Shown here: piece by piece, positions 18,027-25,897 of the stretch | Position numbering within the stretch: position 1 is the stretch's first letter | How the letters are laid out: the number at the start of each line of letters is the position of its first letter | NCBI GenBank assembly: GCA_937996595.1 | Contig: CALKVC010000066.1 | Location: forward strand, 1-35,512 | Direction: 5' to 3' | DNA length: 35,512 nt | DNA from: an uncultured Chitinophagaceae bacterium | GTDB lineage: Bacteria > Bacteroidota > Bacteroidia > Chitinophagales > Chitinophagaceae | Notes under the pieces: model-generated | What the model was told of the DNA's origin: nothing | Databases searched by the model: none | The model's input: only the letters and a program-made list of their open reading frames with translations | Made by a program: the position numbers and the translations under genes

Positions 18027-18935
18027 TTATTTACCGGCTTTTTTAAGAAATGCACCATATAAAATAGCGATCTTGAATTTTTCTGCTCTTTCAGGTGAAA
18101 CATCTTCTGATAACAAGCTCCTTTCTGAAACGATTTCAAAACCGGCCGCTTTTACCAGGTCGCGAATTTCATCTACATTGTTGAATAGCGAAATATGGTC
18201 TATGGCAGGTGCATTGGTAGGCGTTGTGAAAAATACATGGCCATCTTCATTAAGCATCTCATTCAGTTTCTTCAGCAACAACAGTGGGTCTTCCACATGC
18301 TCCAGCACCTCCCCCATCGTAATGAAATCGTATTTTTCTTCATTTTTAAATTCAAATACATTTCTGAGGTTATACGAAACCCTGCTGTCGTTCACAAAAT
18401 TCTTCGCCAGGGCTATAGATGTTTCACTGATATCCACTACCGAAAATTTTGTACCCGGATTTAAAATTTCCAGGGCTTTCGACAATGTAAGGCCATGCCC
18501 GGCGCCCACTTCCAGGTAACTCTTAATGCCATCCTTATATGCAGGCAATTCATTTACAAAATAGTCGTACATCTCATAATGATGTTTCCACAGAAACTGC
18601 GACATGATGAGGCCATGCATATAATACTCCATGGTTTCCGGCTTGGCATACACGCGTTTGTTCACTTCCTCAAACGTGCTGCTGGTATATTTACCTGTCC
18701 GCACAAATTCCACTGTTTCAATGTTCACATCAGAAATCATGTTCAGGTAACAGTCTACTGCATAATCAAGCGTTTTATTTTCCTTCTTCAGAAAATCAAA
18801 ATACTTTTCAAAAAAAGCATCCGAAGCCTCATAATACTTATCATCAAAAGAACCTATATTCTTTTTCAGTTTTTTGCCGTGCAAAGGGTTCAGTGTATCA
18901 ATCTTCTGGTATATATCATGTACATACTGTTTCAT
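18027..18935 (-). CDS. Class I SAM-dependent methyltransferase
   Basis: A 302-residue protein with a Rossmann-fold methyltransferase domain in the C-terminal 170 residues. Motif I is LEVGAGHG (residues 141-148), the acidic residue binding the SAM ribose is Asp168 (FSVVDIS), and EVLEHVEDP is the Methyltransf_11/23-type post-motif. The N-terminal ~130 residues are helical and may hold the substrate site; they do not match a family I can name. The start overlaps the preceding stop by 4 bp (ATGA). In FK520-type pathways an FkbG methyltransferase acts on the hydroxyl of an ACP-bound glyceryl-derived unit, so O-methylation of the ACP-bound acyl group is a reasonable guess, but the glycan acceptor is also possible. 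Confidence 0.85.
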   Translation of the reverse strand: MKQYVHDIYQKIDTLNPLHGKKLKKNIGSFDDKYYEASDAFFEKYFDFLKKENKTLDYAVDCYLNMISDVNIETVEFVRTGKYTSSTFEEVNKRVYAKPETMEYYMHGLIMSQFLWKHHYEMYDYFVNELPAYKDGIKSYLEVGAGHGLTLSKALEILNPGTKFSVVDISETSIALAKNFVNDSRVSYNLRNVFEFKNEEKYDFITMGEVLEHVEDPLLLLKKLNEMLNEDGHVFFTTPTNAPAIDHISLFNNVDEIRDLVKAAGFEIVSERSLLSEDVSPERAEKFKIAILYGAFLKKAGK

Positions 18936-19579
18936 AATTTCTGTTTTATATGTGTTTTTTTATGTTCGTATTTATCAATTTCCAGCATCCAGCATCCATC
19001 CTGCTCTGTAAAGCCGAGGTTTTTGTAATGGTCTTTCACCATGTCGTTTTTAGCTGTGGCAATATATTCCCCTTTGATGAACTTGTAACCTTTTTCTTTT
19101 GCAAACTGAACGATCGTGTTCAGTACAAAATGCTCCATTCCTCTTTTTAAAACCCGGCAACTCATCAGCCAGGTATTAATAAATACAAGCTTTTCCTCAG
19201 CTTTTTCCAATATCACTACACAAATCAATCCGTTGTCGCCGAATTTATCTTTCAGGGTAAACGCGAAGGTATAATTATGTTCCGAATTGGCAAGTTCACT
19301 GATATCAGCTTCCGTATACCGTACGGTGCGCAGGTTAAACTGGTTAGATCGCTGTGATAACTGGGCCACCCTGGGGGTATTAAACTTATTGAATGGTTCA
19401 ACCAGCGATTCCATCTGCAGGCTTTCCAGGAAATCGTCTTCATTGGTAAATTTCTGTTGTACTATGGCCCGTTGGGCTTCCACCTGGTACAGCCTGGTAC
19501 GTTCTGTATCTTCATTTGAAAATGATACCGTTTCAAAAAGATTCAGTGTATATAAGTATTCCAGGTATTCTGCGGGGTC
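18932..19579 (-). pseudogene. C-terminal GNAT half of an interrupted FkbH-like gene
   Basis: Downstream half of the FkbH-like gene, in the same frame as the upstream half. Reading through from the TAA at 19580-19582 gives DPAEYLEYLYTLNLFETVSF, then VEAQRAIVQQKFTNEDDFLE and PRVAQLSQRSNQFNLRTVRY. These are characteristic of the linker and C-terminal acetyltransferase-like (GNAT) domain of full-length FkbH proteins. The domain continues to the end with FAFTLKDKFGDNGLICVVI and HYKNLGF. There is no ATG near the break; the first possible start is a GTG at 19483, inside the linker. The sequence is otherwise intact, so the break is either very recent, a sequencing error, or tolerated because the halves act as two polypeptides. 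Confidence 0.8.
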
Positions 19580-20668
19580 TTAGGGTAGTTCCGGCACACA
19601 AATGCCCGGTATGTTTTCCCGTACAATATTCCTTTCAAACGGGTTATCGTCTAAAAACACCATTGAATCAAACCCGATATTCAGGATGCTTTGAATTTGC
19701 CTGATATTATCCGGTTTGTTCTCCCAATTGGCAATAAATACGGCAATATCATCCAGCCTTAATACCATGTCGGGATGTTTTTCAAATGGTTCCTTTGCAA
19801 CCGATTCCGTATTCTTGCTGCACACAGCTACAATGATTCCCCTGTCTTTCAGTTTTTTCACCCAATACTGAAACTCAGTGAATGCTTTGCCGATGCCTAA
19901 ACTGCCAACCTGGATATTTTCCAGCCCGTCGTCGCCTATTATTCCTCCCCAGGTGGTATTGTCAAGATCAAGAATCACACATTTCTTAAATTTACCATAT
20001 ACGGCATTCAGCAATCCGATTGTTTTTGCCGCTACCAGTGGTAAAACATCCAGGCTTAATACCATTTCTGTATTGATATAAACGGAACTATGAAAAAATG
20101 TTTTCCTGCCAACCTGGTTTTGTATGGCAGACAGGTCACAGAGGTAAAAAGATGGGTTATGCACCGCAAACTGCATGAGTTCAACATTCAGTTTGCGTAA
20201 CTGGTATAAAAAAGATGAACTAACCTTATTGGCATAATTTCCAAAAACATTGTCATCTATCTCGGTAAAATTATAGAAAATAACTTTTGCGTGCAGGTTG
20301 TCCCGGATAGCCTGGTGTAGGTTTTGAATGCGGTTCATTTCAGTAGCAGCGAAATCTACATGGTCTGCAGGATTAAGCTTATTATACTTACCCAGCAACT
20401 TATGGGACGACTGGAAAATAATTACTACTTCCGGTTTGTATTCATACAACTCCGAAGACGGATCAAAAACCTGCAAATCAATCTGGTTAAAATCTGCTTC
20501 CTGGATCTGGAGGTCATAGCCTTCGTCATAACCAGCTCCTCTTAATGCCTGTATCAGGAATTGCGTGGCTGTATCTCCCAATACGGAAACCTTTATTTTT
20601 TTGCATGAAGAAAAATCCTTCTTCAGGTTCTTTTTTAACTGGTAAAAATCCTTCATTGAAACTGTCAT
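19580..20668 (-). CDS. FkbH-like HAD-family enzyme, truncated by in-frame TAA
   Basis: FkbH-like proteins take a glyceryl unit from 1,3-bisphosphoglycerate, remove phosphate and load it onto an ACP. This half has 362 residues from the ATG ending at 20668 (MTVSMKDFYQ); an upstream in-frame TTG at 20752 is less likely. Residues about 25-220 match the family's SGNH-like N-terminal domain (VSVLGDTATQFL). The HAD-IIIC domain follows with VILDLDNTTWGGIIGDDG (nucleophile Asp234, acid/base Asp236), CSKN (Ser284), Lys318 in ENKPDN, and FLDDNPFERN (Asp340, Asp341). The frame stops right after NIPGICVPELP, where family members normally continue into a linker and GNAT domain. That continuation is present in frame just downstream. 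First gene of the FkbH-methyltransferase-ACP-VOC-MBOAT-SGNH operon. Confidence 0.85.
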   Translation of the reverse strand: MTVSMKDFYQLKKNLKKDFSSCKKIKVSVLGDTATQFLIQALRGAGYDEGYDLQIQEADFNQIDLQVFDPSSELYEYKPEVVIIFQSSHKLLGKYNKLNPADHVDFAATEMNRIQNLHQAIRDNLHAKVIFYNFTEIDDNVFGNYANKVSSSFLYQLRKLNVELMQFAVHNPSFYLCDLSAIQNQVGRKTFFHSSVYINTEMVLSLDVLPLVAAKTIGLLNAVYGKFKKCVILDLDNTTWGGIIGDDGLENIQVGSLGIGKAFTEFQYWVKKLKDRGIIVAVCSKNTESVAKEPFEKHPDMVLRLDDIAVFIANWENKPDNIRQIQSILNIGFDSMVFLDDNPFERNIVRENIPGICVPELP

Positions 20669-20805
20669 TCGTTTGCTTCCAATCCTTTTAAAAGCGTGTG
20701 AAAGTAGTGCATTTTCAGTTGATTTTATTCCTGCTGCCACACAATTTATCAATAAGGTATTGTGGAAAAAAAACCGGGAAAGCCTGTTTACAGAACAAAC
20801 CGTTA

Positions 20806-20839
20806 CAAAAAAGAGGCTGCCATTTACAGCAGCCTCTTT
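20806..20839 (-). terminator. Rho-independent terminator after the MBG/SprB adhesin gene
   Basis: A perfect 11-bp stem (AAAGAGGCTGC with GCAGCCTCTTT, 8-nt loop) runs into a T-rich tail on the minus strand, 21 bp after the stop of the 20860-25539 gene. It separates that gene from the FkbH operon, which must therefore have its own promoter between about 20670 and 20800. Confidence 0.82.
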
Positions 20840-20859
20840 GAGAATTATCAGGAATCCTA

Positions 20860-23800
20860 TTATTCCTTAACGACTTTAATTTGTTTCTTTTCTGTACCGC
20901 TGATAACCTGAACATTGTAAATTCCTGCGTTGAAGTTATTGCCAAACCTGTACTGAGGCCTTGCATTACCTTCTGCCTGGAATACTTTCCTGCCCATGAT
21001 ATCAGTTACAACAATGGCAACTTTAGCTGTTCCATAACCTTCCAGGTTCAATATAAACTCAGAAGCAGAAGGGTTTGGATAAGCTTTTATGTTCAAAGCT
21101 GTTGCCGGCACATCAGAAACCACTGCTTTGGCAGAAACGCTTTTGTTTGCAAAAATTTGTTTCTGGCCGCAATCCGGACCAACATAAATGTCAATCAGGC
21201 TGGCAGTACAGGTTTTAGAATCTTTTACAAAACCTTCATAATAGCCTGGCACAAGCCCTGTGAATACGCTGCTTGCCTGGTAGTTCATACCATCAAGGCT
21301 ATATGTATATGGGCCAACGCCACCGGTGCGGTACAAGGTGATTGTACCGTTGCTTGAAGCACAATTGCTGGCAGCTGTTGCATATGCCGTTACAATGATC
21401 TCGTTCAGGTTGATGGTTACATTCAATGAACCGGTACAACCTTTCACATCCTTAACATATACGGTATAGTTACTGGCTGAGAGGCCTGCAAAAAGGTTAC
21501 TGCTTCCAAAACTAACATTATCGATACTGTAAGTATACGGTGATGAACCACCGGTTGCAAACACCCTGATCGTTCCGTCATTTTCACATGAGCTGGCGTT
21601 TGTTTTTGTAACAGTTACATTAAGGGCAGCTCCCTGTGTTACAATAGCCGACTGAGAAGCAACACAGTTTTTAGAATCTTTAACATAAGCTGTATAAGAA
21701 CCAGCAGCTAATCCGCTGAAAACATTGCTAACCTGGTAGGTTACATTATCAAGGCTATACTGGTATGGAGGAACACCACCACTCCTGTAAATTTCAATGG
21801 ATCCGTCGTTAGCACATGAACTGGCATTCCTTACGAAAGGAGATACAACAATGGCCGGTGCGGCTGCAATAACGATATTCGGTTTGGTTCCAACACAACC
21901 TGCAGCGTCTTTAACATAACCGGTATAGGTACCCGCTGCCAGATCAGTAAACGTGTTACTTGCCTGGTAGTTGGTTCCGTCTATACTATATGTGTACGGT
22001 TGTACGCCTGCGTTACCATAGAGTATGATAGACCCGGTATTGGCACATCCGCTGGAAATGCTTCCATTATTGGTTACATATACGAGGAATGCATTCTGAA
22101 CATGTATTCCGTTAATGGTGGTAGTGTTGAAGTTTGCATCGGTTACGGTAACATTATAATAGCCTATTGGCAGGTTAGTTACAGATGAAACATTACCTGG
22201 TGCAAAACCAGGGTAACCGCCTGACCAACTATAGGTAAACGGACCGTCGCCGGTAACATTCAATGATATTGAACCATCGTTGGTTCCGCCACATACGCTC
22301 ACGTTGTTCTTAACATAAGTAACAACAGGTGGCGCGCTGGCAACGTATCCGCCAAAGGTCAGGCCATAATCGCCAGGAGAAGCAGAAGTGAATCCCCATC
22401 CACCAGTGTTTGTCTGGCCGCTGGCATAGTACCTGATGGTTACGGTAGTACCTGAAGGTACATTCTGCAGGGCAGAGATACCTGTAAGGTCTACAGCCGG
22501 TGAAGTAGCAAGTGTTGCCGAAGTGATTAATGCCGGTGAGCCAATCAGTGTGAAATTGGTTCCATCCAGGCTATAAGCAAACTGGGATGAAACGCCCGGT
22601 GCGGCATAATATGTAGCCGTACCTGCAAATTTTGCCGTAATATCTGATAATGACAGTGTTTTACCGGCAGAAGCTGCCAGGGTAACCTGGAAATAATCGG
22701 TATTGGCAGTGCTGATACCATTATTCTGGAATCCAACTGTTCTGAATGAATTGCCTCCCGCACTGGCAGCAGCACCAGGGCCCCTTGTGATGAGGTTAGA
22801 TGAACTCAGGTTAGCATTGAAAATTTCTGCAGCTGAAGTTGCCACTGTATTCTCACCGTTAAAATCCCATGCTGCGATTAATGGAGCGGTTACATTCAAT
22901 GTTCTGGCAACATTGGTTGCAGGAAGATAATTTGTATTTCCAGCCTGTGATGCTGTAATGATGGTAGAACCTGTTGTATAAATGGTAACCAGGTTGCCCA
23001 CTACATTTGCTACGGCCGGGTTAGAGCTGCTATAGCTAACCGTTAGTCCCGAACTGGCTGTACCAGTGAGGTTAAACGGAACATCAGCCACCGTTTTTGT
23101 TGGTAAGGCAGCGAATGTAATTGTTTGGCTGGCCTGGTTTACAGTCAATGTCTGGTCAACAGGCGTTGCAGCGCTGTAATTGGTATTGCCAGCCTGCGAT
23201 GCCGTGATGATGGTTGTACCGGCACCGATGATCTGAACAATATTGCCACCTGTTATGATGGCTACAGTTGGATCTGAACTTCCATAAGTTACCGGGTTGC
23301 CAGATGCACCGCCGGTTGCTGTAAGGGCAAAATTGGCATCACCAAAAGTTTTTGGTGCAAGTGGGTTAAACGTAATTGTTTGTGACAATGGACTAATGGT
23401 AGCGCTTAAACCGGCTGGTTGTACCAGGTTATATTTTCCGGCATCAGCACCACCCAATACCAATGCTGCCGTTACCGGCCAGGTACCTGCATTTACACTG
23501 GAGAATGTACCACCTCCGCTGAATGTAACTACATCACCCGGTTCAACACCTACCAGGCTTCCGCCTGTGATGGTAGCAGTATTTGTTCCATCGTATGGCT
23601 TATTATCGGCAACAGCGCCGCTTATGGTAAGGTTTTTCTGAAGTACCGTCAATACCTGTGTGGTATCCGGTGCCGGATTATAGCTTCCGTTACCCGCCTG
23701 TGATGCGGTGATATTTGCCACACCCGGGCCAACGATGGTAATGGTTGCACCATTTAAACCGGTAGCTGTTGCTACCAGCGGGTTATCACTTACATAAGTA

Positions 23801-25539
23801 ACCGGGTTACCTGAGCCACCACCCGTAGCCGTTAGGTTATAAGGAGCAGCTCCATAAGTTTTCGTATCAGTTCCTGCCAACCCGGTGATGGCCTGAGGCA
23901 AGAGGCTGGTATTGTTAACAACAAGGTTCTGCAGAACGGGTGTTGCAGCCAGGTAATTGGCATTGCCAGCCTGTGATGCGGTGATTGTTGTAGTTCCTGC
24001 CGCAATGATATCTACATAAGTTCCATTGGGATCAGGTACACCCAGGTTATCTACAATAATAGCAACTGCAGGATTTGAACTGGTATAGGTAACCGGGTTA
24101 CCTGAACCACCACCCGAAGCCGTTAGTTGGAAATTGGGATCAGTATCATCTTTATCAGCCAGGGCTCCAAATGTAATTGTTTGTGTAGCCTGGTTAACGG
24201 TTAACGTTTGAGTAGCATTGGGCGCCGCATTATAGTTTGCATCTCCGGCTTGTGATGCTGTGATTGTTGTGGTTCCCGCACCTACAATGGTAATAGTTGC
24301 TCCGTTGATTCCGGTTGCAGTTGCTACCAATGGATTGGAACTGGTATAAGTTACCGGGTTTCCTGAAGCGCCACCTGTTGCTGTGAGGTTATATGGCGCA
24401 TCTCCAAAAGTTTTTGTATCTGTTGATGGAAGTCCGGTAATAGCCTGACTTCCTTTATTTACTGTAATGGCAAGTGTCTGGTTATCTGAACCTATACCAT
24501 TGGTTGCTGATATGTTTACATTCAATGTTGCGGGTGCAGTAGCTGTAACTGGCGTACCGCTGATAACGGCGCCGGTTAAACTTAATCCATTAACCGGTAA
24601 CGTGGTAGAACCATAACTTGTTGGGCTATTGGTAGCCGTAATGGTATAGTTAAATGGCACGCCAACGGTAGCTGTTGCAGTTAACGGACTGGTGATTACA
24701 GGAGCTGCGGCACCAACGGTAACATCAGCCCAGGTTGTTCCAACGCGTATTCCGTCAACTACAGTTTGGGGACTGGTTGTGTTTGAACCCTGGCGCAAGG
24801 CAATGGTATTGATATTATCCTGGCCTGTTGATGAGGTTGTTGATTCAGCCGTACCGGCTGCAATTTCGGTGGCCGGAACGCCCGAACTAACCACCCAAAG
24901 CGATGCATTATCATTGCCTCCTGTATTGATGGTATATTTTACAATTAACAGGTATGTGGTGTTCTTGGCAAAATTGGTAGTTCCATAAGTAGGCGTATTT
25001 GCATTGTGGATTCCAAAATTTACTCCGGAAGCAGTAATGCGTGCAAATATTCGGGCTGCAAAGTTAGTAAATGAAGCACCGCCCGGTGTACCGATATGTA
25101 AGAAATAATCACCGGTTTTGGTAGCTGCCGGATCGGTTACCCGTACCATACAGGAGTAATATACACTGGTACCGTTCCCGGATTGGTTGGTGAATGTTAT
25201 ATTAATATCTTCCCCTCCCAGGTTATTCACCAGCGCAGCGTTGCCTACACCGCTACCCAAAGCGCCCGTGTAAGTTAACCCGGTGGTAGTTGAAATAGCA
25301 TTTGTTCCACCTCCTGAGTGAGCAATCCAGCCATTGGATGTAAGTGCCCCTGAAAAATTAAAGTCCTGGGTTAATAACTGAGCAAAACCTGTTTGTGATG
25401 AAAATGAAATTATCATCAGCAGGATTACCGTAAACCAATACTTAAGCATCGGTTTTGGTTTTTCTGCCTGTTGAACATCAGTCGGGTTTACGGATTTTTG
25501 TAAAAATCCCATAAACAAATTTCTGGTAGAAACTTTCAT
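20860..25539 (-). CDS. T9SS-exported adhesin with MBG/YDG and SprB repeats
   Basis: A 1559-residue secreted protein. The track start gives a 30-residue leader before MLKYWFTVILLMIISFSS; an ATG ending at 25449 would place the signal peptide at the terminus and is also plausible. Order of domains: an N-terminal region (about 50-280) that looks like a lectin/LamG-type beta-sandwich, one Ig-like domain, five MBG-type repeats of about 85 residues (GxSGNPVTYTSSNP, TTTITASQAGN) with one YDG-type repeat between them (NKPYDGTNTATITGG), a beta-sandwich of about 200 residues (starting AAWDFNGENT), one divergent and four regular SprB repeats, and a type A T9SS sorting domain (AYPNPSASEF, VTDIMGRKVF, FNAGIYNVQV, KVVKE). 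A surface adhesin role is inferred from these repeats. Confidence 0.87.
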   Translation of the reverse strand: MKVSTRNLFMGFLQKSVNPTDVQQAEKPKPMLKYWFTVILLMIISFSSQTGFAQLLTQDFNFSGALTSNGWIAHSGGGTNAISTTTGLTYTGALGSGVGNAALVNNLGGEDINITFTNQSGNGTSVYYSCMVRVTDPAATKTGDYFLHIGTPGGASFTNFAARIFARITASGVNFGIHNANTPTYGTTNFAKNTTYLLIVKYTINTGGNDNASLWVVSSGVPATEIAAGTAESTTSSTGQDNINTIALRQGSNTTSPQTVVDGIRVGTTWADVTVGAAAPVITSPLTATATVGVPFNYTITATNSPTSYGSTTLPVNGLSLTGAVISGTPVTATAPATLNVNISATNGIGSDNQTLAITVNKGSQAITGLPSTDTKTFGDAPYNLTATGGASGNPVTYTSSNPLVATATGINGATITIVGAGTTTITASQAGDANYNAAPNATQTLTVNQATQTITFGALADKDDTDPNFQLTASGGGSGNPVTYTSSNPAVAIIVDNLGVPDPNGTYVDIIAAGTTTITASQAGNANYLAATPVLQNLVVNNTSLLPQAITGLAGTDTKTYGAAPYNLTATGGGSGNPVTYVSDNPLVATATGLNGATITIVGPGVANITASQAGNGSYNPAPDTTQVLTVLQKNLTISGAVADNKPYDGTNTATITGGSLVGVEPGDVVTFSGGGTFSSVNAGTWPVTAALVLGGADAGKYNLVQPAGLSATISPLSQTITFNPLAPKTFGDANFALTATGGASGNPVTYGSSDPTVAIITGGNIVQIIGAGTTIITASQAGNTNYSAATPVDQTLTVNQASQTITFAALPTKTVADVPFNLTGTASSGLTVSYSSSNPAVANVVGNLVTIYTTGSTIITASQAGNTNYLPATNVARTLNVTAPLIAAWDFNGENTVATSAAEIFNANLSSSNLITRGPGAAASAGGNSFRTVGFQNNGISTANTDYFQVTLAASAGKTLSLSDITAKFAGTATYYAAPGVSSQFAYSLDGTNFTLIGSPALITSATLATSPAVDLTGISALQNVPSGTTVTIRYYASGQTNTGGWGFTSASPGDYGLTFGGYVASAPPVVTYVKNNVSVCGGTNDGSISLNVTGDGPFTYSWSGGYPGFAPGNVSSVTNLPIGYYNVTVTDANFNTTTINGIHVQNAFLVYVTNNGSISSGCANTGSIILYGNAGVQPYTYSIDGTNYQASNTFTDLAAGTYTGYVKDAAGCVGTKPNIVIAAAPAIVVSPFVRNASSCANDGSIEIYRSGGVPPYQYSLDNVTYQVSNVFSGLAAGSYTAYVKDSKNCVASQSAIVTQGAALNVTVTKTNASSCENDGTIRVFATGGSSPYTYSIDNVSFGSSNLFAGLSASNYTVYVKDVKGCTGSLNVTINLNEIIVTAYATAASNCASSNGTITLYRTGGVGPYTYSLDGMNYQASSVFTGLVPGYYEGFVKDSKTCTASLIDIYVGPDCGQKQIFANKSVSAKAVVSDVPATALNIKAYPNPSASEFILNLEGYGTAKVAIVVTDIMGRKVFQAEGNARPQYRFGNNFNAGIYNVQVISGTEKKQIKVVKE
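22880..24460 (-). repeat. Tandem MBG-type repeats with one YDG-type repeat
   Basis: Six consecutive ~80-90-residue units lie inside the adhesin gene. Five share SGNPVTY, SSNP and ITASQAGN signatures and start with QxITF or QAITG; the fourth is a YDG-type unit. The DNA copies are related but clearly diverged, so this is an older array than the 264-bp repeats. Confidence 0.75.
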
Positions 25540-25670
25540 ATGTTATTGTTTAAGATTATACTTACGTTGATTAATAAACACTTCTCTCCTGTTAACAACA
25601 AGTGCATTCAGGATTTTTTTGTGATTGGGATAAGCAGGTTTATGATAGTGTATTACGGATTAGAATAAGT

Positions 25671-25678
25671 CAAAGTTA
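25671..25678 (-). promoter_or_regulatory. Candidate -7 promoter element (TAACTTTG)
   Basis: On the minus strand TAACTTTG is an exact match to the Bacteroidota TAnnTTTG box, 132 bp before the annotated adhesin start. A partial -33 match (CCTG for TTTG) lies 17 bp further upstream. Position fits, but the upstream box is poor. Confidence 0.38.
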
Positions 25679-25842
25679 ATATTTTTTTCCCTTAACAGGT
25701 TAAGTACAATATTTCACTTACAATTTCTTTTCCATGAAATTCATTTTTTATTCTGCAAATGTTTAAAATATATCATATTTTTTTTATATATACAAGAATA
25801 TCAAACCCTTTGCCTTTAATGATGATACAAAACCGTATAAAT

Positions 25843-25874
25843 AAAAAAAGGGTTGCCAGTAAAACTGACAACCC
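25843..25874 (-). terminator. Rho-independent terminator after the autotransporter-repeat adhesin gene
   Basis: A stem of GGGTTG/CAACCC, one mismatch, then CAGT/ACTG around a 3-nt loop is followed on the minus strand by seven T residues, 24 bp after the stop of the 25898-32818 gene. Confidence 0.8.
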
Positions 25875-25897
25875 TGTAAAAAAGCTCGCTATGGGGA

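Larger units (their letters stand above)
25540..25897. other. Intergenic region upstream of the MBG/SprB adhesin
   Basis: No gene is seen in these 358 bp. The right part holds the terminator of the autotransporter-repeat adhesin, the middle a promoter candidate at 25671-25678, and the remainder is AT-rich. Confidence 0.6.

Noticed and set aside
20669..20752. Upstream TTG start for the FkbH-like protein
   Set aside because: The added 28 residues do not fit the family N-terminus, while the ATG at 20668 gives MTVSMKDFYQLKKNLKKDF, which does.
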